Of a stretch of 64,000 nucleotides of DNA, positions 34,295 to 42,482 are shown in pieces. The notes beneath the pieces were generated by a model. The model was given only the letters and a program-made list of their open reading frames with translations. It made no database searches and was not told where the DNA came from. This DNA is from Xenorhabdus griffiniae (lineage in GTDB: Bacteria > Pseudomonadota > Gammaproteobacteria > Enterobacterales > Enterobacteriaceae). Position 1 is the first letter of the stretch. Every line of letters starts with the position of its first letter. Made by a program: the position numbers and the translations under genes. The DNA lies in assembly GCF_037265215.1 (NCBI RefSeq), contig NZ_CP147737.1, positions 4,000,001 to 4,064,000 on the forward strand. Reading direction: 5' to 3'.

Positions 34295-35508
34295 TCCTTG
34301 CCCTCCGGTTGTTTCTTCACTTCTACCGTTTGCTTCCATGCCTGACTGAATTCATCGCCCCCTTCACGGGGGGATAAGCCTTCCCGTTCACGGGCTTCAT
34401 TCGGGCACATCACACCGGATTTAATCGCCGTCTCATAACTCTGGAAGCGTTCTTTCGGATTGGCGCGAAGCAGGTCAGCGGTATCAAATTCGACTTGGTA
34501 GCGAATGCCTCTTGTTGGTGATGTCATCAGCAAGGCCGATTTGATTTGTTGCTCAAAGTTGGCAAGCCACGGGCGCATGGTAATAATCAGAAAAGCGCGG
34601 GACGCTTCGCTAAAGTTGCTGTAGGTACTGTTTGAGTACTCTTGCAGGAAGATAGGGCTGACATTGAACATCCGGGCAATATCTTCAATCGTGAAGCGAC
34701 GAGAGGCCAGCCATTCGGCATCTTGGTTGCTCATGCCTAATTGCTGGTATTCCATCCCGCCCTCAAGAATGGGCGTTTTGCCAGCATTACGGGCACCTTT
34801 GTAACGTTCGAGGGCTTCCAGTGCCTTATTGCCCTTGAGTCCATCCAGCCAGTCAGCGGATTTAATCACGCCCGCCGCCATCATGCCCTCTTTCATAATG
34901 CTTGCGCCGTGGCGCTGTTGTGCCAGCCCTAAGCCCAATGTCTCACGGCAAATAGTGACAGGTGAGCGACCTAAAAAGCCATCTTCGGTGGCATAGCGTA
35001 AATGCAACACTTCTTCTTGCAGATAGGTTTTCACTTTGCCGCTATAAGGTTCGGTGATGGTATAGGTGAATCGGTGATCGGATAGCCGTTGTGCTACCAC
35101 CGCCGACGGCGGGTAAGGGTGTAAGGATTGCGGCTGACCATCCCGCCCCCAGACTATCACGGCATAGGCATTACCATTGAGTAAGCAATGACGCATCAGG
35201 GTGCGCTTAAACTGAAAAGGCGTCTGGCAGTCATTCGGGCATTCATTGAGCAAATAATCTACGGGGTGATCACTGAGCCATTCACGGGACTCTTTGCCGT
35301 TCTGGTGCCGAACCCGATACAGGTAACAAGGCATGGTCGCCACGGCTTCACTAATCACCGTGACGGCATTCATCACCGCGGGCAGGCCTTCGGCTGTCGA
35401 GGGTGAAACATGCTCACCCGATTTGGTGTTAGATGTGCCTGCCAGAGAAAGAAAATCATCAATGGTCATGCTGCGCGTTTCTGGGGCTTTTCGCTTAAAA
35501 GGCCACAT
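34291..35508 (-). CDS. HK97-family portal protein, 405 aa
   Basis: Typical markers are VMNAVTVISEAVATMPCYLYR, HPVDYLLNECPNDCQTPFQFKRTLMRHCLLNGNAYAVIVW, and the ARMFNVSPIFLQEYSNSTYSNFSEASRAFL block. It forms the packaging vertex of the element's own procapsid. Overlaps and short gaps tie it into the capsid operon. Confidence 0.93.
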   Translation of the reverse strand: MWPFKRKAPETRSMTIDDFLSLAGTSNTKSGEHVSPSTAEGLPAVMNAVTVISEAVATMPCYLYRVRHQNGKESREWLSDHPVDYLLNECPNDCQTPFQFKRTLMRHCLLNGNAYAVIVWGRDGQPQSLHPYPPSAVVAQRLSDHRFTYTITEPYSGKVKTYLQEEVLHLRYATEDGFLGRSPVTICRETLGLGLAQQRHGASIMKEGMMAAGVIKSADWLDGLKGNKALEALERYKGARNAGKTPILEGGMEYQQLGMSNQDAEWLASRRFTIEDIARMFNVSPIFLQEYSNSTYSNFSEASRAFLIITMRPWLANFEQQIKSALLMTSPTRGIRYQVEFDTADLLRANPKERFQSYETAIKSGVMCPNEAREREGLSPREGGDEFSQAWKQTVEVKKQPEGKE

Positions 35509-35510
35509 AG

Positions 35511-36056
35511 TTACACCTCGGACAGTTGCAGCCAGTAATGACGCAAATCAGCATTGTTGGGCTTGACTGCGTTTAATGAGCGCTTGGCAATCTCAACACT
35601 GCTTGTCGGATAGGCCGGAATGCTGGTCAGACTGATTTCCCTAAGCTCTGCTACCAGAACAGTTCTGATATAGGGTTCTTGACCGACATCCCATTGATCT
35701 TTGATTGCCCTGAATCCAAAGCTAACGCCTTCTATGTCGCCCCGATTAATCATGGTGAGCGCATCACGCCCCAATTGCGTATCAGGTAACACCAGTTCAA
35801 AGCGTAACCCGGTATCGTCTGCACTCACGGTCAGCGTTTTAGATGTTGTTCTACCCAGCAATGAAGCATGGTCGTGTTCCCACAAGAAACGAATATCTGC
35901 ATTATTAGTTAAACAGGCAGCAAAGGCGCTTTTATCGAATCGTTCAATAAATTCACCAAACAGCAATTGTGAATTATCCATCCAGCGCACGGCGTAACCG
36001 GTGATCTTTTTCTCATTAATTGAAAAGTCAGCCGTTCTTAATTCAATATCATTCAT
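35511..36056 (-). CDS. HK97-family prohead protease, 181 aa
   Basis: ITGYAVRWMDNSQLLFGEFIERFDKSAF, the catalytic His in FLWEHDHASLLGRT and the Ser in DIEGVSFGFRAIKDQW are the U35/HK97 protease hallmarks. It matures the capsid by removing the delta domain. The ATG overlaps the HNH homing gene by 4 bases. Confidence 0.92.
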   Translation of the reverse strand: MNDIELRTADFSINEKKITGYAVRWMDNSQLLFGEFIERFDKSAFAACLTNNADIRFLWEHDHASLLGRTTSKTLTVSADDTGLRFELVLPDTQLGRDALTMINRGDIEGVSFGFRAIKDQWDVGQEPYIRTVLVAELREISLTSIPAYPTSSVEIAKRSLNAVKPNNADLRHYWLQLSEV

Positions 36057-36592
36057 TGTGCTATCCCGTGATTTTTATGGAAACCATACTTCTTTTTCTC
36101 CATTTCATAAGATTGGTGAGCATCATGAGGTGTGTCATAACAACCAATATGCTTCCTGCCTTGTGGTGATTGAATCTGTGCTTTCCATCGTTTTCCGTGA
36201 CGAGTTACACCGACATAGCCAGAAGTGTTTGTATTTTTTAGTTTCAAGTTTTTAATATTTTCTTGATGGGTAACCAGTCGTAGGTTCTTCATTCGATTAT
36301 CAGTTCTGTCATGATTGATATGATCGACCTGTAAGCCAGTTTCTATAACTCCGTAATGAAGCACCCAAATTATTCGATGTTGCTTATATTTTTTGCCATC
36401 AAGGGTGACACCTAAGTAGCCGCCAGTATTTTTAGCTAAACTTACTTTCTTACCTGAGAATTTATGATTGAATATTCGCCAGCCTTTCAATGAGGAAAAA
36501 TGGCACTGAGGCCTCTCTTTCCAACTCAGCTCGCCATTTTTTTCGTCGTAGTTAAAACATTCATTGAGATAGCTTTTTGTGATTAGCTTCAT
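36053..36592 (-). CDS. HNH homing endonuclease with AP2-like DNA-binding domain, 179 aa
   Basis: HRIIWVLHYGVIETGLQVDHINHDRTDNRMKNLRLVTHQENIKN is a clear HNH domain; the C-terminal TSGYVGVTRHGKRWKAQIQSPQGRKHIGCYDTPHDAHQSYE is an AP2 domain. Such free-standing genes are mobile in phages. It is inserted between the capsid and protease genes, splitting a pair that is normally adjacent. Its low GC content differs from its neighbours. Confidence 0.88.
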   Translation of the reverse strand: MKLITKSYLNECFNYDEKNGELSWKERPQCHFSSLKGWRIFNHKFSGKKVSLAKNTGGYLGVTLDGKKYKQHRIIWVLHYGVIETGLQVDHINHDRTDNRMKNLRLVTHQENIKNLKLKNTNTSGYVGVTRHGKRWKAQIQSPQGRKHIGCYDTPHDAHQSYEMEKKKYGFHKNHGIAQ

Positions 36593-36635
36593 CTATGGAC
36601 TCCAAGACTAAAAAGGGGCGTTGTGCCCCTCTTGC

Positions 36636-37787
36636 TTATTTACTGGCTGTTTTCACTTCCAGTACTTTGATGGCGTTGGAGTCCACCAGCCCACCGCCTA
36701 AATATTTGTCGGAGTGCACCTTATAAAATCCTGGCTCGGTGATATTGTCAGGGCGGGTACGGGTGCCGGTTTCATGGTCAACAATGAAGTAACCGCGTTT
36801 GAAGTCGCCCAGACCAATGAGGCTATCGGGCATAAATTCAAGATAATGGACAGGCAAGCCCAGCAGCATATCAGGATCACCGGCTTGCAGACGTTCGCGC
36901 CAGATATAATCCCCGTTACCGTTTTTCAGCTTCTGCACTTGGGCGGCTGTTGTGGAGTTCATTACCCACACTGCATTTTTGCGGTATTTGTTCCTGAGCA
37001 GGAATTTAAGGTCAATCAGGCTATCGGCTTCCAGTTTGGTTGCTTCCAGCTTTTGCAGGGTGCCAAAAGTGCGTACCTTATCGGCTTGGGTATCACGGGG
37101 ATAAGACAGGAAGCCTTTTGCTTTTTTGCTGCCATCACCACTCACAAGATCCGTTTCTTCGGTATCCACAAAGGTGTCTGCAATTTCTGAGGTTAGCCAG
37201 CCTAAAATATCTACATCGCTAAAATCGATGATTTCTTGGGTAGTCTTAGGGTAGGCATAGATAGGAAACAGTTTGATGCTGACTTCTTCCATCTTCGGTG
37301 TCACCGTCTCACCGCGTGCCTTGCCTTCTTCCCCGTGGGCTACAACGGCGCCACCGACCGAAACAAGTTGTTTATATTCGTTGCTGCGTGTGGTCTTGAT
37401 TGTACAGATTCGGCGCATGACCGACTCATCCGCCAGTTGCTGCATGATCTGCTTGTTCAGTTCCGGGATAACGGTATAGCCGCCCTCTGAGGGTACGCCC
37501 GTAGACAAGGTGCGGGTTTCTCCGGTCAGAATATAGTGGCGCAGTTCGTCATTGCTGAGTGTTTCATTGGCAGGCTGTTTTTTTGCCCGATTGCGTTCTT
37601 CATCAGACAGCGCCTCATAACGGGCGATTTCAGCATTGAGTACATCAGATTGGCTGCGCAATTCGTCGAACTGTTTCTCTTCATCTGTGGTCAGGGAGCG
37701 CTTTTCGTCTTCGGCTCTGGTCAGCAACGAGCGCATTTGTTGGGTTAAATCGGCTTTTTGCTGGCGTAATTCGAGTAATTTTTTCAT
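36636..37787 (-). CDS. HK97-fold major capsid protein, 383 aa
   Basis: The N-terminal delta domain (MKKLLELRQQKADLTQQMRSLLTRAE...) is coiled-coil; the shell domain starts near LSTGVPSEGGYTVIPELNKQIMQQL and includes SDVDILGWLTSEIADTFVDTEETDLVSGDG. The end carries the usual DSNAIKVLEVK. It first forms a prohead with the protease, then expands. It leads the packaging operon. A broken paralogue is at 51637-52190. Confidence 0.94.
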   Translation of the reverse strand: MKKLLELRQQKADLTQQMRSLLTRAEDEKRSLTTDEEKQFDELRSQSDVLNAEIARYEALSDEERNRAKKQPANETLSNDELRHYILTGETRTLSTGVPSEGGYTVIPELNKQIMQQLADESVMRRICTIKTTRSNEYKQLVSVGGAVVAHGEEGKARGETVTPKMEEVSIKLFPIYAYPKTTQEIIDFSDVDILGWLTSEIADTFVDTEETDLVSGDGSKKAKGFLSYPRDTQADKVRTFGTLQKLEATKLEADSLIDLKFLLRNKYRKNAVWVMNSTTAAQVQKLKNGNGDYIWRERLQAGDPDMLLGLPVHYLEFMPDSLIGLGDFKRGYFIVDHETGTRTRPDNITEPGFYKVHSDKYLGGGLVDSNAIKVLEVKTASK

Positions 37788-38288
37788 GTGCTTTTGATTT
37801 ATTTATTTTTCCAATAAATAATTTTTTAACACTATGAAAAGTAATGAAAGGATTCTGACTCTGTTGAGTAAGCACACAACTACCATTTCACACCTAATTT
37901 AGAAATTAATTTTGTGTAAGATATTTTTACTTAGGCAGTAATAATGTAATTAAATTTTACCAATATTAATGAATGTTTTATTATTGGAAAGTAAATATTA
38001 GGTAATAATGCAAAGCTAGTAGTTTTTGAAAATTACAATCACCATTTGAAATTAGTCTTATTTAATATTTTTGATACAGACTGATGCTTAGAGTGAATTT
38101 ATATTTAAAATACGTCACTTACTAAAAAGTGAGATTGGGATTTACTAATCTACTATGTAATTATATTATCTATACTCTATAGAAACTTATTGTTTGGTGT
38201 CAGGTAATAAAACAGTAACTTAATAATTTTGCGTATTATCATATATCTAAAATTTTATGGCGTACTTAACTAAATTACAGGAGTTTTC
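37788..38288. other. AT-rich intergenic region between capsid operon and effector gene
   Basis: No gene is seen. This is the divergent control region of the leftward capsid operon and the rightward cargo. A dyad CTGTTGAGTAAGCACACAAC-like segment at 37861-37880 recurs as CTGTTGAAGAGGCACACAC upstream of the capsid remnant near 52266, so it may be a conserved control element. Confidence 0.4.
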
Positions 38289-38975
38289 ATGAGTAGTAGA
38301 AGTGATGTAATAGAAGGACGGTTAGTTTATACCGAAAAATTAGGGTGGGTAGATACTGGGCATTCAAAAGGTAATGATGCCAGAATGTTAATGGCTGCTA
38401 TAAATTCAGGTGATGATACTAAAGAATCATACTTTACCATTAAATACACACAATACATGGGTCTTGGATTAAAATATGGCACATCTAAAATAACAAGATG
38501 GAGGGTTAGAAGAGGATTATCTTTAAATGATAAAAAGAGAGTTGCACTTACTATTATGATGTATACCACTCATCTATTTGAAGCGCATCAAGATTCATTT
38601 CCCTTTAATTGGTATACAGATAGTGGGTACAGTGGTGAGGATTTGGTTTCAAATCTACTTGGTTTTTATCAGGCTATAAATGGAATTGATTATTTACCTC
38701 AGCTTCAATCTATAAGTAAAGAAGATGCACTAAAAAGATGGGATTATTATGGCGCTATAGGAAAGTATAAAAATAAAATGTTTAAGCCTTTATTGTTCCC
38801 TGATCCCAAAAAATACCCTAATAATGCTAGACCATATTATTCTTCTTTGCCTACATTTCTTAATACTATATCACCGATCACTGATATAGATAGGAGTCAT
38901 TTGCTAATACATATTGAAGATAGAACAGGATATAACATACATGCAGTAAGAGATGTGGGGATTGAACTTGAATAA
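38289..38975 (+). CDS. Candidate T6SS effector of unknown family, 228 aa
   Basis: A soluble protein starting MSSRSDVIEGRLVYTEKLGWVDTGHSKGND. That opening resembles DUF4056-type proteins, with a conserved His in DTGHS. DSGYSGEDLVSNLLGFYQAI near residue 115 is another likely active or structural motif. No signal peptide. It is followed by a membrane-anchored small protein and a convergent hcp gene, the layout of an effector/immunity pair with its carrier. The biochemical activity is unknown. Confidence 0.5.
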   Translation: MSSRSDVIEGRLVYTEKLGWVDTGHSKGNDARMLMAAINSGDDTKESYFTIKYTQYMGLGLKYGTSKITRWRVRRGLSLNDKKRVALTIMMYTTHLFEAHQDSFPFNWYTDSGYSGEDLVSNLLGFYQAINGIDYLPQLQSISKEDALKRWDYYGAIGKYKNKMFKPLLFPDPKKYPNNARPYYSSLPTFLNTISPITDIDRSHLLIHIEDRTGYNIHAVRDVGIELE

Positions 38976-39384
38976 GATTATTAAAATTACATTTATAGCT
39001 CTGTTTTTTTTAGGGCTGATTTTTACTATCCCTATTTTATTTGTAGATAACCATTTTTCATATACAAAAAATGACTTTATTAGGTATAATTTATTTACCT
39101 TTGATGAAGTTAAAAACATTCCTATCATTTCAAATGATTATATCATATCCTATGACTCACCAGATGGTGTAAAACCAATGGCTAATTCAATTCTATTTTC
39201 AAATGTAAATCCAAATAGTAAAGTAGAATTAATAAATTATATTGAAAAATTAGGTTATATAAAAGATATAAACGCATATTGGAATACAAATGGAAGCGAA
39301 TCTTGGAGTAAAGGGAATTTGTTTATACAGATAAAACAAAATGATACTGACCGTACCATTTTGTTTTTAGTTGAGAAGAATTAA
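38953..39384 (+). CDS. Membrane-anchored small protein, candidate immunity protein, 143 aa
   Basis: One N-terminal membrane segment (IIKITFIALFFLGLIFTIPILFV) precedes a periplasmic domain of about 110 residues. The start overlaps the candidate effector gene by 23 bases, tying the two together. A periplasm-facing anchor suits neutralisation of a toxin delivered to the periplasm. The alternative start at TTG 38962 is possible. Confidence 0.55.
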   Translation: MWGLNLNKIIKITFIALFFLGLIFTIPILFVDNHFSYTKNDFIRYNLFTFDEVKNIPIISNDYIISYDSPDGVKPMANSILFSNVNPNSKVELINYIEKLGYIKDINAYWNTNGSESWSKGNLFIQIKQNDTDRTILFLVEKN

Positions 39385-39860
39385 AATACATTCTCTTCTC
39401 TTATACTGTAGCCTGATGTGCCAGCGATGTGATGTGTCCATGTTATGCTATCATATGAAATTGTTATACTTTCATATGGTTGCATATCATTATGGCTTAG
39501 TGAATTAGGATAATGGCTGGAGATGTTTTTTATAGTGGCATTCGTTAATTTGATAGAGTAAAATTTTTCTAATCCCCCGGCTGAACTATTCCTATATATA
39601 TCAAGAAGACAGTCTAAATGCTCATTATTTGATATTGAAACTCCTAATAATGGCGATGATTTATCTATTGGCTTTGTTATTATTATAGGTTGGTGATTTA
39701 CATTCTGTTCTCTACTGATATCGTGATCTATAGAGTAAACCAATATTTTATCTTTATTTTCTTCTTGATATTTATTACCTATTGAATCATAGGTTGAACA
39801 ACCTGCTGATATCAACCCTTGCTTTTTGCCGTTTAAGGTCATGTAAATAATGTTAGCCAT
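39381..39860 (-). CDS. Hcp-family T6SS tube protein/effector carrier (TssD), 159 aa
   Basis: MANIIYMTLNGKKQGLISAGCSTYDSIGNKYQ, the KPIDKSSPLLGVSISNNEHL block and the AGTSGYSI end are typical of Hcp1-type proteins. Hcp hexamers stack into the T6SS inner tube and can carry small effectors in the lumen. No other T6SS structural genes are nearby, so this is an orphan hcp using a T6SS encoded elsewhere. It lies on a satellite element and has a close relative at 47638-48381. Confidence 0.85.
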   Translation of the reverse strand: MANIIYMTLNGKKQGLISAGCSTYDSIGNKYQEENKDKILVYSIDHDISREQNVNHQPIIITKPIDKSSPLLGVSISNNEHLDCLLDIYRNSSAGGLEKFYSIKLTNATIKNISSHYPNSLSHNDMQPYESITISYDSITWTHHIAGTSGYSIREENVF

Positions 39861-40238
39861 TTCCTTTCCTTATGTTTGTTATTTATTCAATCCGAAATAT
39901 ATAACTATTCTCTTGTTTGTCAATAGCCGCATTCATAATTTACTATAAAACAAAATGACAATGATAAAAAATATAACTTAGAAATCAAAAACACTATAAC
40001 TTAACAAGAGTTATATATTACTTTGAGTGATTTTGATAATTATTATATGAAATAATATTTTTCCAGATAGTTCTTAGTGAGTTATTTAAACTGATAATTT
40101 TAATTATGTGTTGATGTATATCAAGACATAAAAATATTTTTATGCGCTAATTACTCTCTTAAACAAGAACAATGATCACTTAAAATTAGGAAATTTAGTC
40201 TTCCTACCAGAGATAGCCCCCTATAAATCTTTTTCATC
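39861..40238. other. AT-rich non-coding stretch upstream of hcp
   Basis: No gene seen; it leads into the origin-like repeats and presumably holds the hcp promoter. Confidence 0.35.
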
Positions 40239-40450
40239 CTCTCAGTTATGCACCCTGTGCGCAATCCTCTGAAAGCCTTGCTACATCTGGATTTACGGTA
40301 ATTAATATAATATTCATTCACTGTACCCTCTGTTCACCCCCTTTTTTTACACTAATGAAGAGAATGTATAGTTGATGTATAGCTAAGAAATAACTATACA
40401 TCTATTATTTTCTTTTAAATACAGATAGATATTTAAAATGGTGCATAGAA
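40239..40450. repeat. Iteron-like repeats, candidate replication origin (P4 ori/crr-like)
   Basis: Related 9-10-bp motifs occur in both orientations: TATGCACC (40247-40254), CTGTTCACC (40330-40338, the complement of P4 type I iteron GGTGAACAG), GTATAG at 40367 and 40378, CTATACATC (40394-40402) and GGTGCATAG (40440-40448). P4 alpha binds such iterons with its C-terminal domain, which is the part kept in the adjacent gene. The equivalent region recurs at 48600-48845. Confidence 0.5.
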
Positions 40451-40472
40451 TGCAGACTTAAACCCAAAAGTT

Positions 40473-41132
40473 TTATAGAGAGGATTTAAAGCCTCGGCAC
40501 TCAGGCACTGACGGCAGCCACTCTTCGGCTTCTTCGGACAACTCAACGTTATAAGAATAACCTTTCTTGGTTCGCACTTTCCGATACTCTTTTTTATACT
40601 CCAGCATAATTTTGGGAAGAGATTCGCCGAACTTGGTCAGTGTGAGCGGGCGTTCAAAGCCGTGCGCTTCCATAAAAGAAAGATAAGCATGATATAAATA
40701 CATTCTCGGTGCCCGTGGACTGATATTCTTAGTGCCCATCTTCATCCCAGTTGCATCATTGACAGCGACCAGATAACCGCAAAAGCGATACAACGGATCG
40801 GAATTGCTTTTTACCGTTAACGCCTCGTTAGAATCGCGTTGCGCCTGTAGCAGCTTTTTAGCCTCGTTCTGGTCGGCAAATTCGTTTAATAAATGGCGGA
40901 TAATAATGGGCAGTTCCCGACTGATTTTCTCCGGTAAGTGTGGATCTTTAATAAAATGAAAGCGGTCAGTACCGCCGCAAATCGGGCAAGCGCCGTGTTT
41001 GCCTTTTGCCGGAACATCAACACCACAAGCAGGCAACAGGCTTTGCCAGTGATTGATGGCTGATGTTTTCACTGTTCGAATCACATCTAACGGGCGGCTG
41101 TTCTGATTATTATTTCCCTGACTCATGATCAC
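40473..41132 (-). CDS. Truncated P4-alpha-like protein: zinc ribbon joined to origin-binding domain, 219 aa
   Basis: Residues 30-60 are the primase zinc ribbon (CPICGGTDRFHF). Immediately after, at IKDPHLPEKISREL, the sequence continues as the C-terminal domain of P4-type alpha proteins (EFADQNEAKKLLQAQRDSNEAL ... GMKMGTKNISPRAPRMYLYHAYLSFMEAHG). The primase catalytic and helicase domains, some 500 residues, are absent in frame. The remaining protein should still bind the nearby iterons but cannot prime or unwind. It overlaps the next gene upstream by 4 bases. Confidence 0.8.
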   Translation of the reverse strand: MIMSQGNNNQNSRPLDVIRTVKTSAINHWQSLLPACGVDVPAKGKHGACPICGGTDRFHFIKDPHLPEKISRELPIIIRHLLNEFADQNEAKKLLQAQRDSNEALTVKSNSDPLYRFCGYLVAVNDATGMKMGTKNISPRAPRMYLYHAYLSFMEAHGFERPLTLTKFGESLPKIMLEYKKEYRKVRTKKGYSYNVELSEEAEEWLPSVPECRGFKSSL

Positions 41133-41539
41133 TCATCCTCGCCATTAACCGCTGCATAGAGCGAATAGTAAACTTCCTGATTAATATCACAGGCTAGCGA
41201 CAGCAAATCGTGTAACTCTTCCGAACAGTGTTGGCTTGCCTGTTCAAGAATGACCTCATATAAAGAGGTACATAAACCCGCACGAAATGAAGCCTGACCT
41301 AATGGATCGGATTTTCTGTATACAATGCAATTAACTAATTTATTCACTGGATTCTGTGGGGCATATTTCGACAGGTCGCGATAAACCTCCTGATGAATGC
41401 CGTGTGCCAATGCAATCAGGTTATTTAAATTGATTTCACAGCGTTCATCTTTGGCTTTTTGGGTAATGAATGTGAAAAGTGAAATACCCAGACCAGCACG
41501 ATATAGCGCCTGTTTCAGTGAGATAGGGTTATTACTCAT
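41129..41539 (-). CDS. Hypothetical protein with an internal duplication, 136 aa
   Basis: Two related halves are visible: QALYRAGLGISLFTFITQKA ... ALAHGIHQEVYRDL (about 10-55) and QASFRAGLCTSLYEVILEQA ... SLACDINQEVYYSL (about 80-125). Each looks like a three-helix unit. It is coupled to the alpha-like gene by a 4-base overlap. Function unknown. Confidence 0.6.
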   Translation of the reverse strand: MSNNPISLKQALYRAGLGISLFTFITQKAKDERCEINLNNLIALAHGIHQEVYRDLSKYAPQNPVNKLVNCIVYRKSDPLGQASFRAGLCTSLYEVILEQASQHCSEELHDLLSLACDINQEVYYSLYAAVNGEDE

Positions 41540-41723
41540 GGTATGCCCCCTGAACGGAGGTCAAGCACATAGGGAAGATTTTAGGCAAACAGACTTTGCC
41601 CTTTCTGGTTAGAAAGGTATATTGATACATAGCTACCTCGATACTGTTATTATCGTTGGTTGTTAGCCCTCGTTCAGTGTTGGTAGCACTGTTCGGGGGC
41701 GTTGATTTTATAGGTTTTACCAT
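41532..41723 (-). CDS. Short Ash/Icd-like satellite protein, 63 aa
   Basis: The PPNSATNTERG segment is one I associate with Ash-family proteins that precede the alpha gene in P4-like elements. The ATG lies in the CATG that also contains the + strand start of the Arc-like gene. It overlaps the next gene by 8 bases. The call is tentative. Confidence 0.4.
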   Translation of the reverse strand: MVKPIKSTPPNSATNTERGLTTNDNNSIEVAMYQYTFLTRKGKVCLPKIFPMCLTSVQGAYHE

Positions 41724-41964
41724 GTTAAGGTGGTCACCTATTAAAGATAAAACTAATTCAATAGGTGGTCACTTGTCAACAATAAAACGAGACAAAAGCC
41801 CGAAAGGTGATGGGCAATCCCCACAATTTAGAATGCGTATAACTCCAGAACTGAAAGAACAGTTTGAAGATGCAGCCCTAAAATCAGGAATGAGCCTAGC
41901 TAATTGGCTTAAAACTTTGGGACGTAATGAACTAGAACGATTAGGAATTAAACCTAAAGGCTGA
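41722..41964 (+). CDS. Arc-like ribbon-helix-helix repressor, 80 aa (or 63 aa from TTG 41773)
   Basis: QFRMRITPELKEQFEDAALKSGMSLANWLKTLGRNELERLG is an Arc/MetJ ribbon-helix-helix domain. Two starts are possible: ATG 41722, or TTG 41773 preceded by AGGTGG. The two operator-like repeats lie between these starts, which favours autoregulation and perhaps the later start. It is divergent from the alpha operon. Confidence 0.7.
   Translation: MLRWSPIKDKTNSIGGHLSTIKRDKSPKGDGQSPQFRMRITPELKEQFEDAALKSGMSLANWLKTLGRNELERLGIKPKG
41728..41774. promoter_or_regulatory. Twin operator candidates for the Arc-like repressor
   Basis: AGGTGGTCACCT (41728-41739) is a near-perfect palindrome, and AGGTGGTCACTT (41763-41774) repeats it 35 bp on. 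They sit at the divergent starts of the alpha operon and the repressor gene. Confidence 0.55.
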
Positions 41965-42060
41965 GCTGAATAAATTTTATTAATTCGGTTCATAGGTCTT
42001 TTATCCTAAAAATTAATTATTTCGAAGGTGACTTTTGCAATGTCACCTTTTATTTTTTTA

Positions 42061-42270
42061 TTAGGCTGTCTGAACACGGCGAGTTGAAACCAAATAACCA
42101 TCAAGATCTGATTTTAAATAAATAACTTTACGGCCTACCTTATGATATGGAATTTTTTCTTTTCCGGTATATGCCCAATTAGCGAGAGTTTGAGCAGTAA
42201 CACCAAGATAAGCAGCGGCTTCTGCTCTGGTGAATTTATCTAAAATTGCTGAGGTAGGATGTGTTTTCAT
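42061..42270 (-). CDS. AlpA/excisionase-like DNA-binding protein, 69 aa
   Basis: FTRAEAAAYLGVTAQTLANWAYTGKEKIPYHKVGRKVIYLKSDLDGYL is a MerR-type winged helix typical of AlpA and Xis proteins. ATG 42270 or 42279 may start it. In PICIs AlpA-like proteins switch the island on. It lies between the repressor and the integrase. Confidence 0.8.
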   Translation of the reverse strand: MKTHPTSAILDKFTRAEAAAYLGVTAQTLANWAYTGKEKIPYHKVGRKVIYLKSDLDGYLVSTRRVQTA

Positions 42271-42482
42271 TTTTATCACTATGTATTATTGATTATCAGT
42301 AGTGATAGATTACTTATAACTAACTATTAAAAATAGTAGTCCATTTTGTATAAAATCTTATACAGAAATCGCCACGATCTTGTATATTGATTGCTACTAA
42401 TTAAAAAAATAGGTAAATGTAAACTAAAACAATCTGATTGACATTTACCTAATCAAAATTCAGAATAATAATTCTGTAAAAT

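Noticed and set aside
37861-37880. Classical P2 Ogr-binding site upstream of the satellite capsid gene
   Set aside because: A TGT...ACA dyad is present, but the spacer is 11 and not 12 bases, so it does not meet the P2 consensus as I know it.
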